DNA of 64,000 bases from JBFLYZ01 sp040756415. Its GTDB lineage: Bacteria; Bacteroidota; Bacteroidia; JADZBD01. The stretch is taken from NCBI GenBank assembly GCA_040756415.1, contig JBFLYZ010000007.1, positions 19,201 to 83,200 of the forward strand, written 5' to 3'. The notes below the pieces were generated by a model. That model did no database searches. It was not told the origin of the DNA and saw only the letters and a program-made list of their open reading frames with translations. The translations under genes were made by a program, and so were the position numbers. Shown here one piece after another: positions 1 through 8,493 of this stretch. Position 1 is the stretch's first letter; the number at the start of each line of letters is the position of its first letter.

Positions 1-552
1 CTTTATCTCCGGTTTTTTCGGCTTGCTCTCGCTCAGCGTCTTGAGCCCAGCCAGCGACTTCTCGAAATCCGCGCCCAGCATCTTGTCCATATCCATGAAC
101 AGCATCATCGGGCGGGCAAAGAAAGGAATATCCATATCCATATACGAAGTTACTTTCACGCCACCGGTCGTATCCTGGAACTTCCAGCCGCCTATGCTGG
201 TGCCCATACCCTCGAACTCCAGGGTGGTCTCCACCAGCCTGTTCTCTTCTACCTTAGAGATCGTAAGCGAGCCCTTTCCTACCGAATCGTTCGCGCTTTC
301 CCATTTATGCTTCGCGCCCAGGCCGCTTTCGGGACCTTCGTATTCCGATTTCATGCTGGGGTCGATCTTATCCCAGTAGCTCCACTGCTTCCATGTTTTC
401 AGGTTGTTCACATTATCGAAAGCCGTCTTCGCGTCAGAATTAATGACCATCGAACGCTCTACATAGGAATGCGCGGGACCGATAAGGGCCAGCACAACGT
501 AAATAACGACCAAGACAAGCAGCGTGATACCGAGTACTTTTAAGATCTTCAT
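1..552 (-). CDS. SRPBCC (START-like) family membrane-anchored protein, C-terminus cut by window edge
   Basis: Reading leftward from ATG at 552 there are 184 codons with no stop before base 1, so the 3' end lies outside the window. Residues 2-23 form one hydrophobic helix. After it comes an SRPBCC/polyketide-cyclase-like segment beginning ERSMVINSD, with the usual FDNVNNLKTWKQWS region. Such proteins form a hydrophobic cavity that binds lipid-like ligands; no ligand can be named here. The family is usually about 170-190 residues, so little is missing. It is divergent from the PorP-like gene and has a good promoter at 574-604. The start is preceded by ACAAAACCC, also seen before the start at 53005. 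Seen: helix and conserved segment. Inferred: family. Confidence 0.8.
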   Translation of the reverse strand, partial: MKILKVLGITLLVLVVIYVVLALIGPAHSYVERSMVINSDAKTAFDNVNNLKTWKQWSYWDKIDPSMKSEYEGPESGLGAKHKWESANDSVGKGSLTISKVEENRLVETTLEFEGMGTSIGGWKFQDTTGGVKVTSYMDMDIPFFARPMMLFMDMDKMLGADFEKSLAGLKTLSESKPKKPEIK

Positions 553-573
553 GGGTTTTGTTTTTTGACGACC

Positions 574-604
574 CAAAAGTATTAAAGATCCGGTACCTGG
601 CAAA
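574..604 (-). promoter_or_regulatory. Bacteroidota-type promoter for the SRPBCC gene
   Basis: On the minus strand TACTTTTG (574-581) is the -7 element and TTTG (601-604) the -33 element, with 19 bases between them. This is the Bacteroidota sigma-70 consensus with correct spacing. The -7 box ends 21 bases before the start codon at 552. Confidence 0.6.
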
Positions 605-612
605 TATTCATT

Positions 613-620
613 TATCTTTG
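613..620 (+). promoter_or_regulatory. -7 element for the PorP-like gene
   Basis: TATCTTTG matches TAnnTTTG and ends 9 bases before the ATG at 630, predicting an mRNA leader of only a few bases. No clear -33 TTTG is present. Confidence 0.45.
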
Positions 621-629
621 AAGAACTCC

Positions 630-1601
630 ATGTTCCCGCGTATTCACACACTGGTATTCGGACTTTGCTTTTCAGGTCTCAGCGCACAGGTTTCCACGTT
701 CAACCAGTACAACGCGCAGCTCGGACACATCAATCCCGCCTTTATTTCCAATGTCGACAAGGACAATGCTTCGCTGGTTACGCGCAGGCAATGGAAGAAC
801 GACCGGTTGGGCTCCTGGATCTCGGAGGCCTCGGGCAACAAATTCCTGCCCAGGATCAACAGCAGCATCGGCCTGTTTGCCCACTATGGGTTCAACCTGA
901 AAGGAAGTTATACGGCCAATGCTTACGGCCTGCAGTTTGCTTACAGGATACTTTTCCTGGAGCGCGTTTACCTTTGCGCGGGTTTCGGGGCCTGGTATTC
1001 GGCTTCTGAAACTGACGTGAACAATTACCATTACCTCTATGAACCTAAAAAGGATCATACCATCAACCCGGAAGAGCGCATAACCTCCTCTGCCTGGACC
1101 GGCAGCTTCGGCTTTGTCGTCCATGATCCCGTTAAATGGCATTACCTGGGCTTCAGCCTTCGTAACAGGCAGCTTTACGCCAATGTACCGTCTTCCGGCA
1201 AAAAAGTGACCCGCGAACCCGGTTTTTCCATACAGGGTCTTTACCGCCTGGATATTACCAGGAACTCGCTGGTTTTCTCCACCTTCATTTATGAACGCAC
1301 CGGGGCGCTGGCATACAGCATGGGGGATACCTCGCGCACTGTCCTGGAAAGGAGGCAGCATTACTTCTTTCTGCAGGAGAATTTACTTTTCGCCAAGTAT
1401 TTTATTATCGGGATAGGATACAAAGCATTCGCGGGCAATTACGGCATGCTGAACTGGCGCTTCACCCTTATCACCGGCCGGAATAAACGCCTGAGCCTGG
1501 GTTACAGCTTCGATACCAGGCGTTATATCCGTAATGACAAAATAAGATATAATTCGAGCCATGAGCTCAGCCTGCGTTATAAATTACCCTCAAAACAATG
1601 A
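630..1601 (+). CDS. PorP/SprF family type IX secretion outer-membrane protein
   Basis: 323 residues. The ATG at 630 is chosen over an upstream TTG at 558 because it begins a clean signal peptide (MFPRIHTLVFGLCFSGLSAQ) and follows a TATCTTTG box. The mature N-terminus carries the family hallmark QYNAQLGHINPAFISN (FNQY ... NPA), followed by alternating hydrophobic/polar strands as in an outer-membrane barrel. PorP/SprF proteins anchor T9SS cargo or act with the gliding machinery, often next to a large type B CTD adhesin; no such adhesin is adjacent here, so its partner is unknown. The stop overlaps the next start (ATGA), suggesting translational coupling with the MuiA-like gene. Confidence 0.85.
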   Translation: MFPRIHTLVFGLCFSGLSAQVSTFNQYNAQLGHINPAFISNVDKDNASLVTRRQWKNDRLGSWISEASGNKFLPRINSSIGLFAHYGFNLKGSYTANAYGLQFAYRILFLERVYLCAGFGAWYSASETDVNNYHYLYEPKKDHTINPEERITSSAWTGSFGFVVHDPVKWHYLGFSLRNRQLYANVPSSGKKVTREPGFSIQGLYRLDITRNSLVFSTFIYERTGALAYSMGDTSRTVLERRQHYFFLQENLLFAKYFIIGIGYKAFAGNYGMLNWRFTLITGRNKRLSLGYSFDTRRYIRNDKIRYNSSHELSLRYKLPSKQ

Positions 1602-3220
1602 CTATGAAAAAGATCATTTTATCGCTCGCGCTTCTTTCTGCCTTCAGCCAACTGCCGGGCAACACACTAGCTGAAGAATCTGCCCCCGAGATCAAGGTGG
1701 CATCCAAGCCTTCGCTGGTCACCGTTTTCCTGACCGGGGCTGAGCTCCGCCATACGGCCCCTGTTACCGTACAGAAAGGAAAAAGCCTGGTGATCTTCAC
1801 CGGCCTGTCCTCCAAGCTCGATCCGGGCAGCATCATCGTGGACATAGAAAAAAAGAACATCGCCATCCTGTCGGTTTACAGCACAAACAATTTCCTTACC
1901 GTGGTTCCCGATAATCCCAAAACAAAGCCGATCCGGGATTCAATAGCGTTTACCGAAGACGCCCTGGCGGAGATAAAAGGCAAGATCGAATCGCTGACGA
2001 AGGAAAAGGAGCTGATGTATAAGAATGACGCTATTTTCGGAAAGGAGAAAGGCCTGCCCGCCTCGGAGGTGGAAAAGTCGGCCGATTTTTTCAGGAAGCG
2101 CACTATGGAAATCAATACCGATCTGTACAAGCTCTCCAAAGCGGAAACTACCCTTACCCTGCGGCTCGGCCTGCTGATGAAGCAGCTCAACGAACTGAAC
2201 TCGAAGATCAACCCGCCCAGCTCCGAAGTATCGGTGCTGGTGCTGGCCGGGGAGAACATTACATCGACCTTTGAACTGAAGTACAGGGTGGCTGATGCCG
2301 GATGGGAGCCCAAGTACGACATCCGCGTAGAATCCATCAATAAGCCGGTAGATCTCTTTTACCGGGCCAATATCTTTAACAATACGGGCGTGGATTGGGT
2401 GGACGTGAAGCTGAAGCTATCCACGGCCGATCCCATGCAGGGCGCTCAATACCCTAAAATGGAGCAATGGAACCTGGTCACGGGCGGATACAATGCCCAG
2501 CAGGGTGCCTACCAGCAATCGCAGATGAAACAACTAAAGGAACAGAACAAGAAGGTGGACTTTAAGACCGTGGAGGTAGATGAGCTAAGCGCGGAGTTCG
2601 ACATCGAACAGCCTTACTCCATACCTTCCGACAGCAAGCCCTACCTCGTGGATGTAAACAACAAATCGCTATCTGCCAAATACGAATATATCAGCGTCCC
2701 GAAAATGGATAAGGACGCTTTCCTGGTGGCGAAGGTGGTCGGCTGGAATGAGCTGAACCTCGTGTCGGGTAATGCCAGCGTTTATTTCAACGGCACCTAC
2801 ATAGGCCAGTCGAAGATCAGCGTGGTGGAGATCTCCGACACGCTGGAGCTTTCACTCGGCCGCGACAGCAAGGTGGCCATAGCGCGCGTTAAGAAATCGG
2901 AGGTGAACCAGCACCAGATTATCGGCAATTACGAAAAGGAGGTCTTTAAATACGAGATCACCGTGAAGAACAACCGCGATATACCGGTTAACATCACCAT
3001 CCGGGACCAGGTGCCACTCGAGAACGACTCGCGCATTTCGATCAGCTTTTCCGAGTTATCGGATGGGGTCTATAATAAATCGAACGGTGAGGTGTCCTGG
3101 AACCTGACGCTTCAGCCGGGAGAAACCAAAAAGATCACTTTCAATTTCTCCGTCAAATACCCCAAGGAGTTCGCGGCCAAAAAGAAAAAGTTCAGGACGG
3201 TTTCGGCTCCTTCTTTCTGA
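1598..3220 (+). CDS. DUF4139 / mucoidy-inhibitor MuiA family protein
   Basis: 540 residues (538 if translation begins at the second ATG, 1604). It has a signal peptide (MKKIILSLALLSAFSQLPG), an N-terminal DUF4140-like domain, a charged helical stretch around residues 105-205 likely to form a coiled coil, and a C-terminal DUF4139 beta domain including the segment WEPKYDIRVES. Proteins of this family are exported and of unknown biochemical role; the name comes from a mucoidy phenotype in enterobacteria. It overlaps the PorP-like gene by 4 bases, so the two are probably one transcript. Family assignment is from recognised sequence features; function is unknown. Confidence 0.8.
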   Translation: MTMKKIILSLALLSAFSQLPGNTLAEESAPEIKVASKPSLVTVFLTGAELRHTAPVTVQKGKSLVIFTGLSSKLDPGSIIVDIEKKNIAILSVYSTNNFLTVVPDNPKTKPIRDSIAFTEDALAEIKGKIESLTKEKELMYKNDAIFGKEKGLPASEVEKSADFFRKRTMEINTDLYKLSKAETTLTLRLGLLMKQLNELNSKINPPSSEVSVLVLAGENITSTFELKYRVADAGWEPKYDIRVESINKPVDLFYRANIFNNTGVDWVDVKLKLSTADPMQGAQYPKMEQWNLVTGGYNAQQGAYQQSQMKQLKEQNKKVDFKTVEVDELSAEFDIEQPYSIPSDSKPYLVDVNNKSLSAKYEYISVPKMDKDAFLVAKVVGWNELNLVSGNASVYFNGTYIGQSKISVVEISDTLELSLGRDSKVAIARVKKSEVNQHQIIGNYEKEVFKYEITVKNNRDIPVNITIRDQVPLENDSRISISFSELSDGVYNKSNGEVSWNLTLQPGETKKITFNFSVKYPKEFAAKKKKFRTVSAPSF

Positions 3221-3305
3221 GCCGCAGGAGGAACGGTTGATAAACGGGAGGGCAAAAACTTGCTTTTTCGCCTAATTTCATTAGTTTAGCCATCCCTTTA
3301 TAAGC

Positions 3306-4328
3306 ATGACCAGGACTTTCGCACACGTAGCCCTTACGGCCATTGTTTTCATTGCCTGTTCTGTTTCGGCAAAAGCGTTCAGGCATCCGGGCGACACTCT
3401 GCCTCCCAGGCTGGTGACCGACCTGCAGGGCGGCTGCTATGAAGGCGGCTCGGTGATCGAGAACATGACCAACGAGCAGCTTGTCAGGCTCATTGATTTT
3501 TTGTTCGAGCTCGACTCCATTCCCATGGACCTGGTGGATGAGATCACCCGCGTGGTCAAATCGCGGGCTCCGAAGACCACAGAACCGCTTACAGCCGACC
3601 TGATCGACAATATGTTCGAGCAGGACTCCCTGCCGGCCATGAAATATTATTCCGTGTGGGATACGAAGAACACCGTGCCGGTGTTCGACCTGCTTACCAA
3701 GAACGACACCTCCTTCATACTCGAGCTCACCGGCAAGTACGGGAAATACACGCATCCCTTTTCAGGCCTGGTCACTTCCAACTATGGCTGGCGCGACAGC
3801 TCCATGCACAATGGCATTGACATTGACCTGAACAAGGGCGACCCGGTGGTGGCCGCCTTCGATGGCATGGTTCGCATCGCTCAGCGGGCGGGCAATTACG
3901 GCAACGTGGTCATTATCCGCCACTGGAACGGGCTGGAAACCGTATACGGGCACCTGTCAAAAATAAAAGTAAAGCCCGGGCAGATCGTAAAATCAGGAGA
4001 AGTGATCGGCCTTGGGGGCAGCACCGGCCGCTCGACCGGCTCGCACCTGCATTTCGAAGTGCGTTTCAAAGGGGTGGCCATTAATCCCAGGTACCTCATC
4101 TCCTTTAAAAAGGAAGAGCTGGTGGGCGAGGTGGTGGTGCTGAAAAAGACCAAATGGGGCATGAGTGCCTACCCGCTCAACGCCAAAATGTATACGGTAG
4201 AAAAAGGCGACACCCTGTTCGAGATCGCCAAACGCTTCGGCACCACCACCAAGCACCTCCGCGAGCTCAATGGCGTTCAGGGCAAGTACATGCACCTGCG
4301 CGTGGGAGCGCAGATCCGCATCGAGTGA
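3306..4328 (+). CDS. M23 family metallopeptidase with C-terminal LysM domain
   Basis: 340 residues with a signal peptide (MTRTFAHVALTAIVFIACSVSAKA). The M23 zinc site is complete: H168 and D172 in HNGIDID, and H247/H249 in SHLHFE. The last 45 residues (YTVEKGDTLFEIAKRF ...) form a LysM peptidoglycan-binding module. It is therefore expected to cut peptide crosslinks of peptidoglycan in the periplasm; whether it is active or a regulator of amidases cannot be told. LysM is at the C-terminus, where many family members have it at the N-terminus. Its stop abuts the stop of the opposing helicase gene with no spacer base. Confidence 0.88.
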   Translation: MTRTFAHVALTAIVFIACSVSAKAFRHPGDTLPPRLVTDLQGGCYEGGSVIENMTNEQLVRLIDFLFELDSIPMDLVDEITRVVKSRAPKTTEPLTADLIDNMFEQDSLPAMKYYSVWDTKNTVPVFDLLTKNDTSFILELTGKYGKYTHPFSGLVTSNYGWRDSSMHNGIDIDLNKGDPVVAAFDGMVRIAQRAGNYGNVVIIRHWNGLETVYGHLSKIKVKPGQIVKSGEVIGLGGSTGRSTGSHLHFEVRFKGVAINPRYLISFKKEELVGEVVVLKKTKWGMSAYPLNAKMYTVEKGDTLFEIAKRFGTTTKHLRELNGVQGKYMHLRVGAQIRIE

Positions 4329-6023
4329 TCAGCGTTTATAGAACTTCTTTTTCCTGTGCTCGCCCCCTCCGTAGTTCTTTTCCCTGAAAAACTTTTTGCG
4401 CTCGCTGCGGCCGCCACCGGCATTCCTGTTTCCCGACAGCTCTACCTTCACTTTCCTGCCCCGGTAGGTCACATCCTTGAAGGCTGACTGAAGTATGTCC
4501 TCCAGCTCGCTCTCAACTTCGAAAAAAGAAAAGCTGTGCTTCAGCTCTATGCGGCCAATGTTGGAACCTTCCAGGTTGGTGGTATCGCAGATAAAGCGCA
4601 GGAGCTGCCCTTTATCGAGGCCGTCCATCAGGCCCACACTGATAAAAAAGCGCGAATGCTGCTTGCCGTCATGGCTTTGCCGCTCTACGGACCGGTGCTC
4701 CACGTTGAGGTCGGGAGCGTTTTTATAATAGGTCAGGAAGCGGTTGAACTCATCTGAAACAAAGCGCTTGATCAGCTCTTCCTTGCTCAGGTCCTTCAAC
4801 TGCTCGTATATCTTCGGGAGGTATTGGGCGATCTCCGTCTCGTTCACTTCCACATCGTGTATCTTTTCTACCAGCGCGAAAAGCTGCTTTTCGCACACCT
4901 CGTAGCCGTTCGGGACCTTTTCCCTGCGGAACTTCTTGCCTATCATCCGCTCGATCTCGTGTATGCGCCCGATCTCCTTCAGGTTAAGAATGACTACCGA
5001 AATACCGTACTTGCCCGCGCGGGCCGTGCGGCCGCTGCGGTGCGTATAGTTCTCGATCTCATCGGGCAGGTTATAGTTGATCACATGCGTTACGTCATCC
5101 ACATCGATGCCGCGGGCCGCCACATCGGTGGCCACCAGCATCTGCACCTGCCTGTTGCGGAAACGCTTCATCACGATATCGCGCTGCTGCTGCGAAAGGT
5201 CGCCATGCAGGGAATCTGCGCTGTACCCATCGCGGATCAGCTTATCGGCCACCTCCTGGGTCTCGATCTTGGTGCGGCAGAAAATAATGCCGAATATATC
5301 GGGGTAAAAATCCACGATACGCTTCAGGGCATTGTACCGGTCGCGCGAATGCACGGCATAATACACGTGCTCGATATTGGTGGCGCCCTGGTTGCGTTTG
5401 CCCACCGTTATCTGCAGGGGCTCGTTCATGTAATTGCGGGCTATGCGCTCCACCTCTTTGGGCATGGTAGCCGAAAAAAGGCAGGTGGCCTTCTCTGCAG
5501 GCGTTTCGGAAAGTATGGTGTCCAGGTCCTCCTTGAACCCCATATTCAGCATTTCATCCGCCTCATCGAGCACAACAAAATTGATGGTCGACAGGTTGAT
5601 GCCTTTGCGCGAGATCATATCCACCATTCTGCCCGGTGTGCCTACCACGATCTGCGCCCCTCTTTTCACGTCCTTTAGCTGGTTTCCGATGCTGGCGCCC
5701 CCGTAGATGGCTACGATGTTGGCGTGCTCGATATACTTGGCGAAGTTCCTCAGGTCGTTGGTGATCTGGAGGCAGAGCTCGCGCGTGGGACACAGGATCA
5801 GGGCCTGCGTGTGGCGGGATCTGAAATCTACCTTATGAATAAGGGGCAGGCCGAAAGCTGCCGTTTTGCCCGTGCCGGTCTGAGCCAGGGCTACCACATC
5901 CTTATTATCGTTCAGGATGGCCGGTATGGCCTGCTCCTGGATGGGCGTAGGGCTCTCAAAGCCCAGCTCGGAAATAGCTTTACTGATTGCCGGGCTCAGC
6001 CCGAGCGTCTCGAATTTGTTCAT
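4329..6023 (-). CDS. DEAD-box ATP-dependent RNA helicase
   Basis: 564 residues. Q motif (FESPTPIQEQAIP), Walker A AQTGTGKT, DEAD box VLDEADEM, SAT motif FSATMP, and the C-terminal helicase motifs ARGIDVDDV and HRSGRTARAG are all present. Residues about 455-530 resemble a DbpA-type RNA-binding domain, followed by a basic Gly/Arg/Lys-rich tail ending in KKKFYKR. This is the DeaD/CshA architecture: unwinding of structured RNA during ribosome assembly, mRNA turnover and cold adaptation. It has a long leader (see 6024-6186), which fits autoregulation or cold regulation known for such helicases elsewhere. It converges on the M23 gene with zero spacing. Confidence 0.92.
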   Translation of the reverse strand: MNKFETLGLSPAISKAISELGFESPTPIQEQAIPAILNDNKDVVALAQTGTGKTAAFGLPLIHKVDFRSRHTQALILCPTRELCLQITNDLRNFAKYIEHANIVAIYGGASIGNQLKDVKRGAQIVVGTPGRMVDMISRKGINLSTINFVVLDEADEMLNMGFKEDLDTILSETPAEKATCLFSATMPKEVERIARNYMNEPLQITVGKRNQGATNIEHVYYAVHSRDRYNALKRIVDFYPDIFGIIFCRTKIETQEVADKLIRDGYSADSLHGDLSQQQRDIVMKRFRNRQVQMLVATDVAARGIDVDDVTHVINYNLPDEIENYTHRSGRTARAGKYGISVVILNLKEIGRIHEIERMIGKKFRREKVPNGYEVCEKQLFALVEKIHDVEVNETEIAQYLPKIYEQLKDLSKEELIKRFVSDEFNRFLTYYKNAPDLNVEHRSVERQSHDGKQHSRFFISVGLMDGLDKGQLLRFICDTTNLEGSNIGRIELKHSFSFFEVESELEDILQSAFKDVTYRGRKVKVELSGNRNAGGGRSERKKFFREKNYGGGEHRKKKFYKR

Positions 6024-6186
6024 TTACGTTTTTAATTAGGTCATACTCGCATCTTAGAAGGAACCTGTACAATGCGAGGACAACTTGCCTGCCGGTTCGA
6101 TCCGAAGGATTCCCTTGGAGCAGGCAGGTTTGTAAGAGCGTAATCGCGGTAGGCTGCTTAAAGATGTATTATCGGCTGCAAAGATA
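6024..6186 (-). promoter_or_regulatory. Promoter and about 150-base leader of the DEAD-box helicase
   Basis: TATCTTTG on the minus strand (6179-6186) is a good -7 element, placing the transcript start near 6172 and leaving roughly 150 bases before the ATG. The leader contains inverted repeats (GCCTGC around 6085-6092 against GCAGGC around 6120-6126) able to form a hairpin. Most other genes here have very short leaders, so this one stands out. Confidence 0.4.
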
Positions 6187-6235
6187 CAGCTAATAAGCGA
6201 GCTAAAAACGAAAATAAATCTTCGCGCTAAAATCA

Positions 6236-6243
6236 TAACTTCG
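6236..6243 (+). promoter_or_regulatory. -7-like element (TAnnTTCG) before the CBS-domain synthase gene
   Basis: TAACTTCG lies 18 bases before the ATG at 6262. It differs from TAnnTTTG at one base; the same variant precedes rnhB, gatB and recX. Confidence 0.35.
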
Positions 6244-6261
6244 CGTGCAAAATACCACTGT

Positions 6262-7635
6262 ATGGCCAAGAAAAAGATCTGCGATACCATATTGGACACC
6301 ATCGGCAATACGCCCATGATACGCGTGAACAGGCTGGCCAAGGACATACCGGCCGAAGTGCTCATCAAGCTCGAAACGTTCAACCCGGGCAACTCGATCA
6401 AAGACCGAATGGCCCTGAAGATGATAGAGGATGCCGAGAAGGACGGCCGGCTGAAGCCGGGCGGAACCATCATCGAAGGCACTTCGGGCAATACGGGCAT
6501 GGGACTGGCCATTGCCGCGGTGATCAAAGGATACAAATGCATTTTTACTTCTACGGATAAGCAATCGAAAGAAAAGTTCGATGCCCTGCGCGCCTTTGGC
6601 GCTGAGGTGATCGTGTGCCCCACCAACGTGGAGCCGGAAGATCCCCGCTCTTACTATTCCGTTTCATCGCGCCTGATCAACGAGGTGCCGAATTCCTGGA
6701 AGCCTAACCAGTACGACAATCCATCCAACGCCATCGCGCATTACGAAAGCACCGGCCCCGAGATATGGGACCAGACCGATGGAAGGATCACTCACCTGGT
6801 GGTAGGCGTAGGCACGGGCGGCACCATATGCGGTGTGGCCAAATACCTGAAAGAGAAGAACCCGAAGATACAGGTGCTGGGCATAGATACTTACGGATCG
6901 GTCTTCAAGAAGTATAAGGAAACGGGTGTCTTTGATAAGAACGAGATCTACCCCTATATCACCGAAGGCATAGGCGAGGATTTCCTCCCTCAGAACGTGA
7001 ACTTCGACCTGATCGATCATTTTGAAAAAGTTACGGATAAGGATGCGGCCATTATGACCCGCGAGATCGCCCGGCAGGAGGCCATATTTGCCGGCAACTC
7101 GGCTGGCGCTGCCATGGCGGGCCTGCTGCAGATGAAGGACCGCTTCAAGAAAGGCGATGTGGTGGTGGTGATCTTCCACGACCACGGCACCCGCTACCTC
7201 GGCAAAATGTATAATGACGAGTGGATGCGCGAGAAAGGCTTTTTCGATAAAAAAGGACTGACGGCCAAAGACCTGGTATCATCGCAGAAGAGAAAACTTA
7301 TCGCGCTGGAAGTGAACGACACCATCGAAAGCGCGGTGAAGCTCATGAGCGAGAATGATTTTTCACAGCTCCCGGTAACGCGCGAAGGAAGGATAGTGGG
7401 CTCGCTGAGCGAGCGCCACCTCTACAACCAGGTGGTGAAGAACCCGGAGATAAGGAAACAGGCCATCGGCACCATCATGCAGCCGGCCTTCCCCTTCGTG
7501 GATATCTCCGCACCGATCGATTCGCTGGCGCAGATGATCACAGGCGATAACATTGCCGTGCTGGTGCGCGATTTCAAAACTGACGAGACCTTTATCATTA
7601 CCCGCTACGATATCATCAATGCGCTGACGAAATAG
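6262..7635 (+). CDS. PLP-dependent cystathionine beta-synthase / cysteine synthase with CBS domains
   Basis: 457 residues. The fold-type II PLP core occupies about residues 1-335, with the Schiff-base lysine K47 in NPGNSIKDR, the substrate loop EGTSGNTGMG and the phosphate-binding GVGTGGTICG. Two CBS motifs fill residues about 340-457. The reaction is beta-replacement on serine or O-acetylserine to make cystathionine or cysteine; sequence alone does not settle which. The paired CBS domains suggest nucleotide or adenosyl-ligand regulation by analogy with animal CBS. Its stop overlaps by one base the GTG of the next gene. Confidence 0.88.
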   Translation: MAKKKICDTILDTIGNTPMIRVNRLAKDIPAEVLIKLETFNPGNSIKDRMALKMIEDAEKDGRLKPGGTIIEGTSGNTGMGLAIAAVIKGYKCIFTSTDKQSKEKFDALRAFGAEVIVCPTNVEPEDPRSYYSVSSRLINEVPNSWKPNQYDNPSNAIAHYESTGPEIWDQTDGRITHLVVGVGTGGTICGVAKYLKEKNPKIQVLGIDTYGSVFKKYKETGVFDKNEIYPYITEGIGEDFLPQNVNFDLIDHFEKVTDKDAAIMTREIARQEAIFAGNSAGAAMAGLLQMKDRFKKGDVVVVIFHDHGTRYLGKMYNDEWMREKGFFDKKGLTAKDLVSSQKRKLIALEVNDTIESAVKLMSENDFSQLPVTREGRIVGSLSERHLYNQVVKNPEIRKQAIGTIMQPAFPFVDISAPIDSLAQMITGDNIAVLVRDFKTDETFIITRYDIINALTK

Positions 7636-8414
7636 TGGCCCGCTTCATTGACCAGCTTAACCGGGAAGTGGTCCTTGAAAAAAAACCGTCAAGGATCGTT
7701 TCGCTCGTTCCTTCGCAAACCGAATTGCTCCATGACCTGGGCCTGGAAAATGAGGTGGTGGGAATAACGAAATTCTGCATACACCCCGAAACGTGGTACC
7801 GCTCCAAGACCCGGGTAGGAGGCACCAAAAAACTGGACCTGGAGAAAATAAGGGCCCTGCAGCCCGACCTGATCATTGGCAACAAAGAGGAGAACGAGGA
7901 GGGCCAGGTGCGCGCGCTGATGCAGGAATACCGGGTTTGGATGAGCGACATCCGTACGCTGGATGAGGCCTGCGGCATGATCAGGAGCATCGGCAGTATC
8001 ACCGGCCGGGAAAAGGAAGCCGATCGCATGGTCAGCTCCATCCGGAAGGGTTTCTCGGACCTGGTGCCCGATACGCGTAAGCTCCGTACCGCCTACCTGA
8101 TCTGGAACGATCCCATTATGGTGGCGGCAAAAGGTACATTCATTGATGACCTGCTTTCGCGCTGCGGGCTGGAGAATGTTTTTTCCGCTTCGCGCTACCC
8201 CGAAACAAGCGAGGAGGAATTGAAAGAGCGGGCTCCTGAGCTGATCTTATTATCCTCCGAGCCCTTTCCCTTCAAAGAAAAGCACGTAACCCGCTTCGCC
8301 CAGCTTTGCCCGGGTTCAAAGGTGGTCCTGGCGGATGGGGAAATGTTCTCCTGGTACGGCTCGCGCCTGCTCCAGGCCCCACCTTACCTGGGCGGATTGC
8401 TCACGCAACTGTAA
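7635..8414 (+). CDS. Helical-backbone metal receptor (BtuF-like) substrate-binding protein without signal peptide
   Basis: 259 residues. The start IVSLVPSQTELLHDLGL and the segment LQPDLIIGNKEEN are typical of the TroA/BtuF (class III) solute-binding fold used for cobalamin or ferric siderophores. The GTG at 7635 overlaps the preceding stop by one base, and translation from it gives MARFIDQLNREVV, with no signal peptide or lipobox. The protein is thus predicted to stay in the cytoplasm, unlike a normal ABC binding protein, and no permease or ATPase is adjacent. A real upstream start is excluded by the preceding gene. Ligand unknown; coupling to the sulphur-amino-acid enzyme may or may not be functional. 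Confidence 0.72.
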   Translation: MARFIDQLNREVVLEKKPSRIVSLVPSQTELLHDLGLENEVVGITKFCIHPETWYRSKTRVGGTKKLDLEKIRALQPDLIIGNKEENEEGQVRALMQEYRVWMSDIRTLDEACGMIRSIGSITGREKEADRMVSSIRKGFSDLVPDTRKLRTAYLIWNDPIMVAAKGTFIDDLLSRCGLENVFSASRYPETSEEELKERAPELILLSSEPFPFKEKHVTRFAQLCPGSKVVLADGEMFSWYGSRLLQAPPYLGGLLTQL

Positions 8415-8475
8415 GCAACCTTTCCCGGTCTGCCACGTCAAAAGAGATGATATCCCGCAGGGGAATTCTTTTTAT

Positions 8476-8483
8476 TAGTTTTG
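8476..8483 (+). promoter_or_regulatory. -7 element for the patatin gene
   Basis: TAGTTTTG matches TAnnTTTG and ends 10 bases before ATG 8494. It lies only 1 base before the other candidate ATG at 8485, which favours 8494 as start. Confidence 0.4.
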
Positions 8484-8493
8484 TATGGATAGC

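Noticed and set aside
23..379. A 118-codon plus-strand frame at the left edge
   Set aside because: It is antisense to the SRPBCC gene, which has a promoter, an anchor helix and domain motifs.
4824..5678. A 284-codon plus-strand open frame inside the helicase gene
   Set aside because: Composition (very rich in His, Ile, Val) is typical of antisense translation of a helicase; the helicase motifs are on the minus strand.
6090..6115. GGTTCGATCC, which looks like a tRNA T-loop
   Set aside because: No T stem, acceptor stem, anticodon arm or CCA can be folded around it; it lies in the helicase leader.
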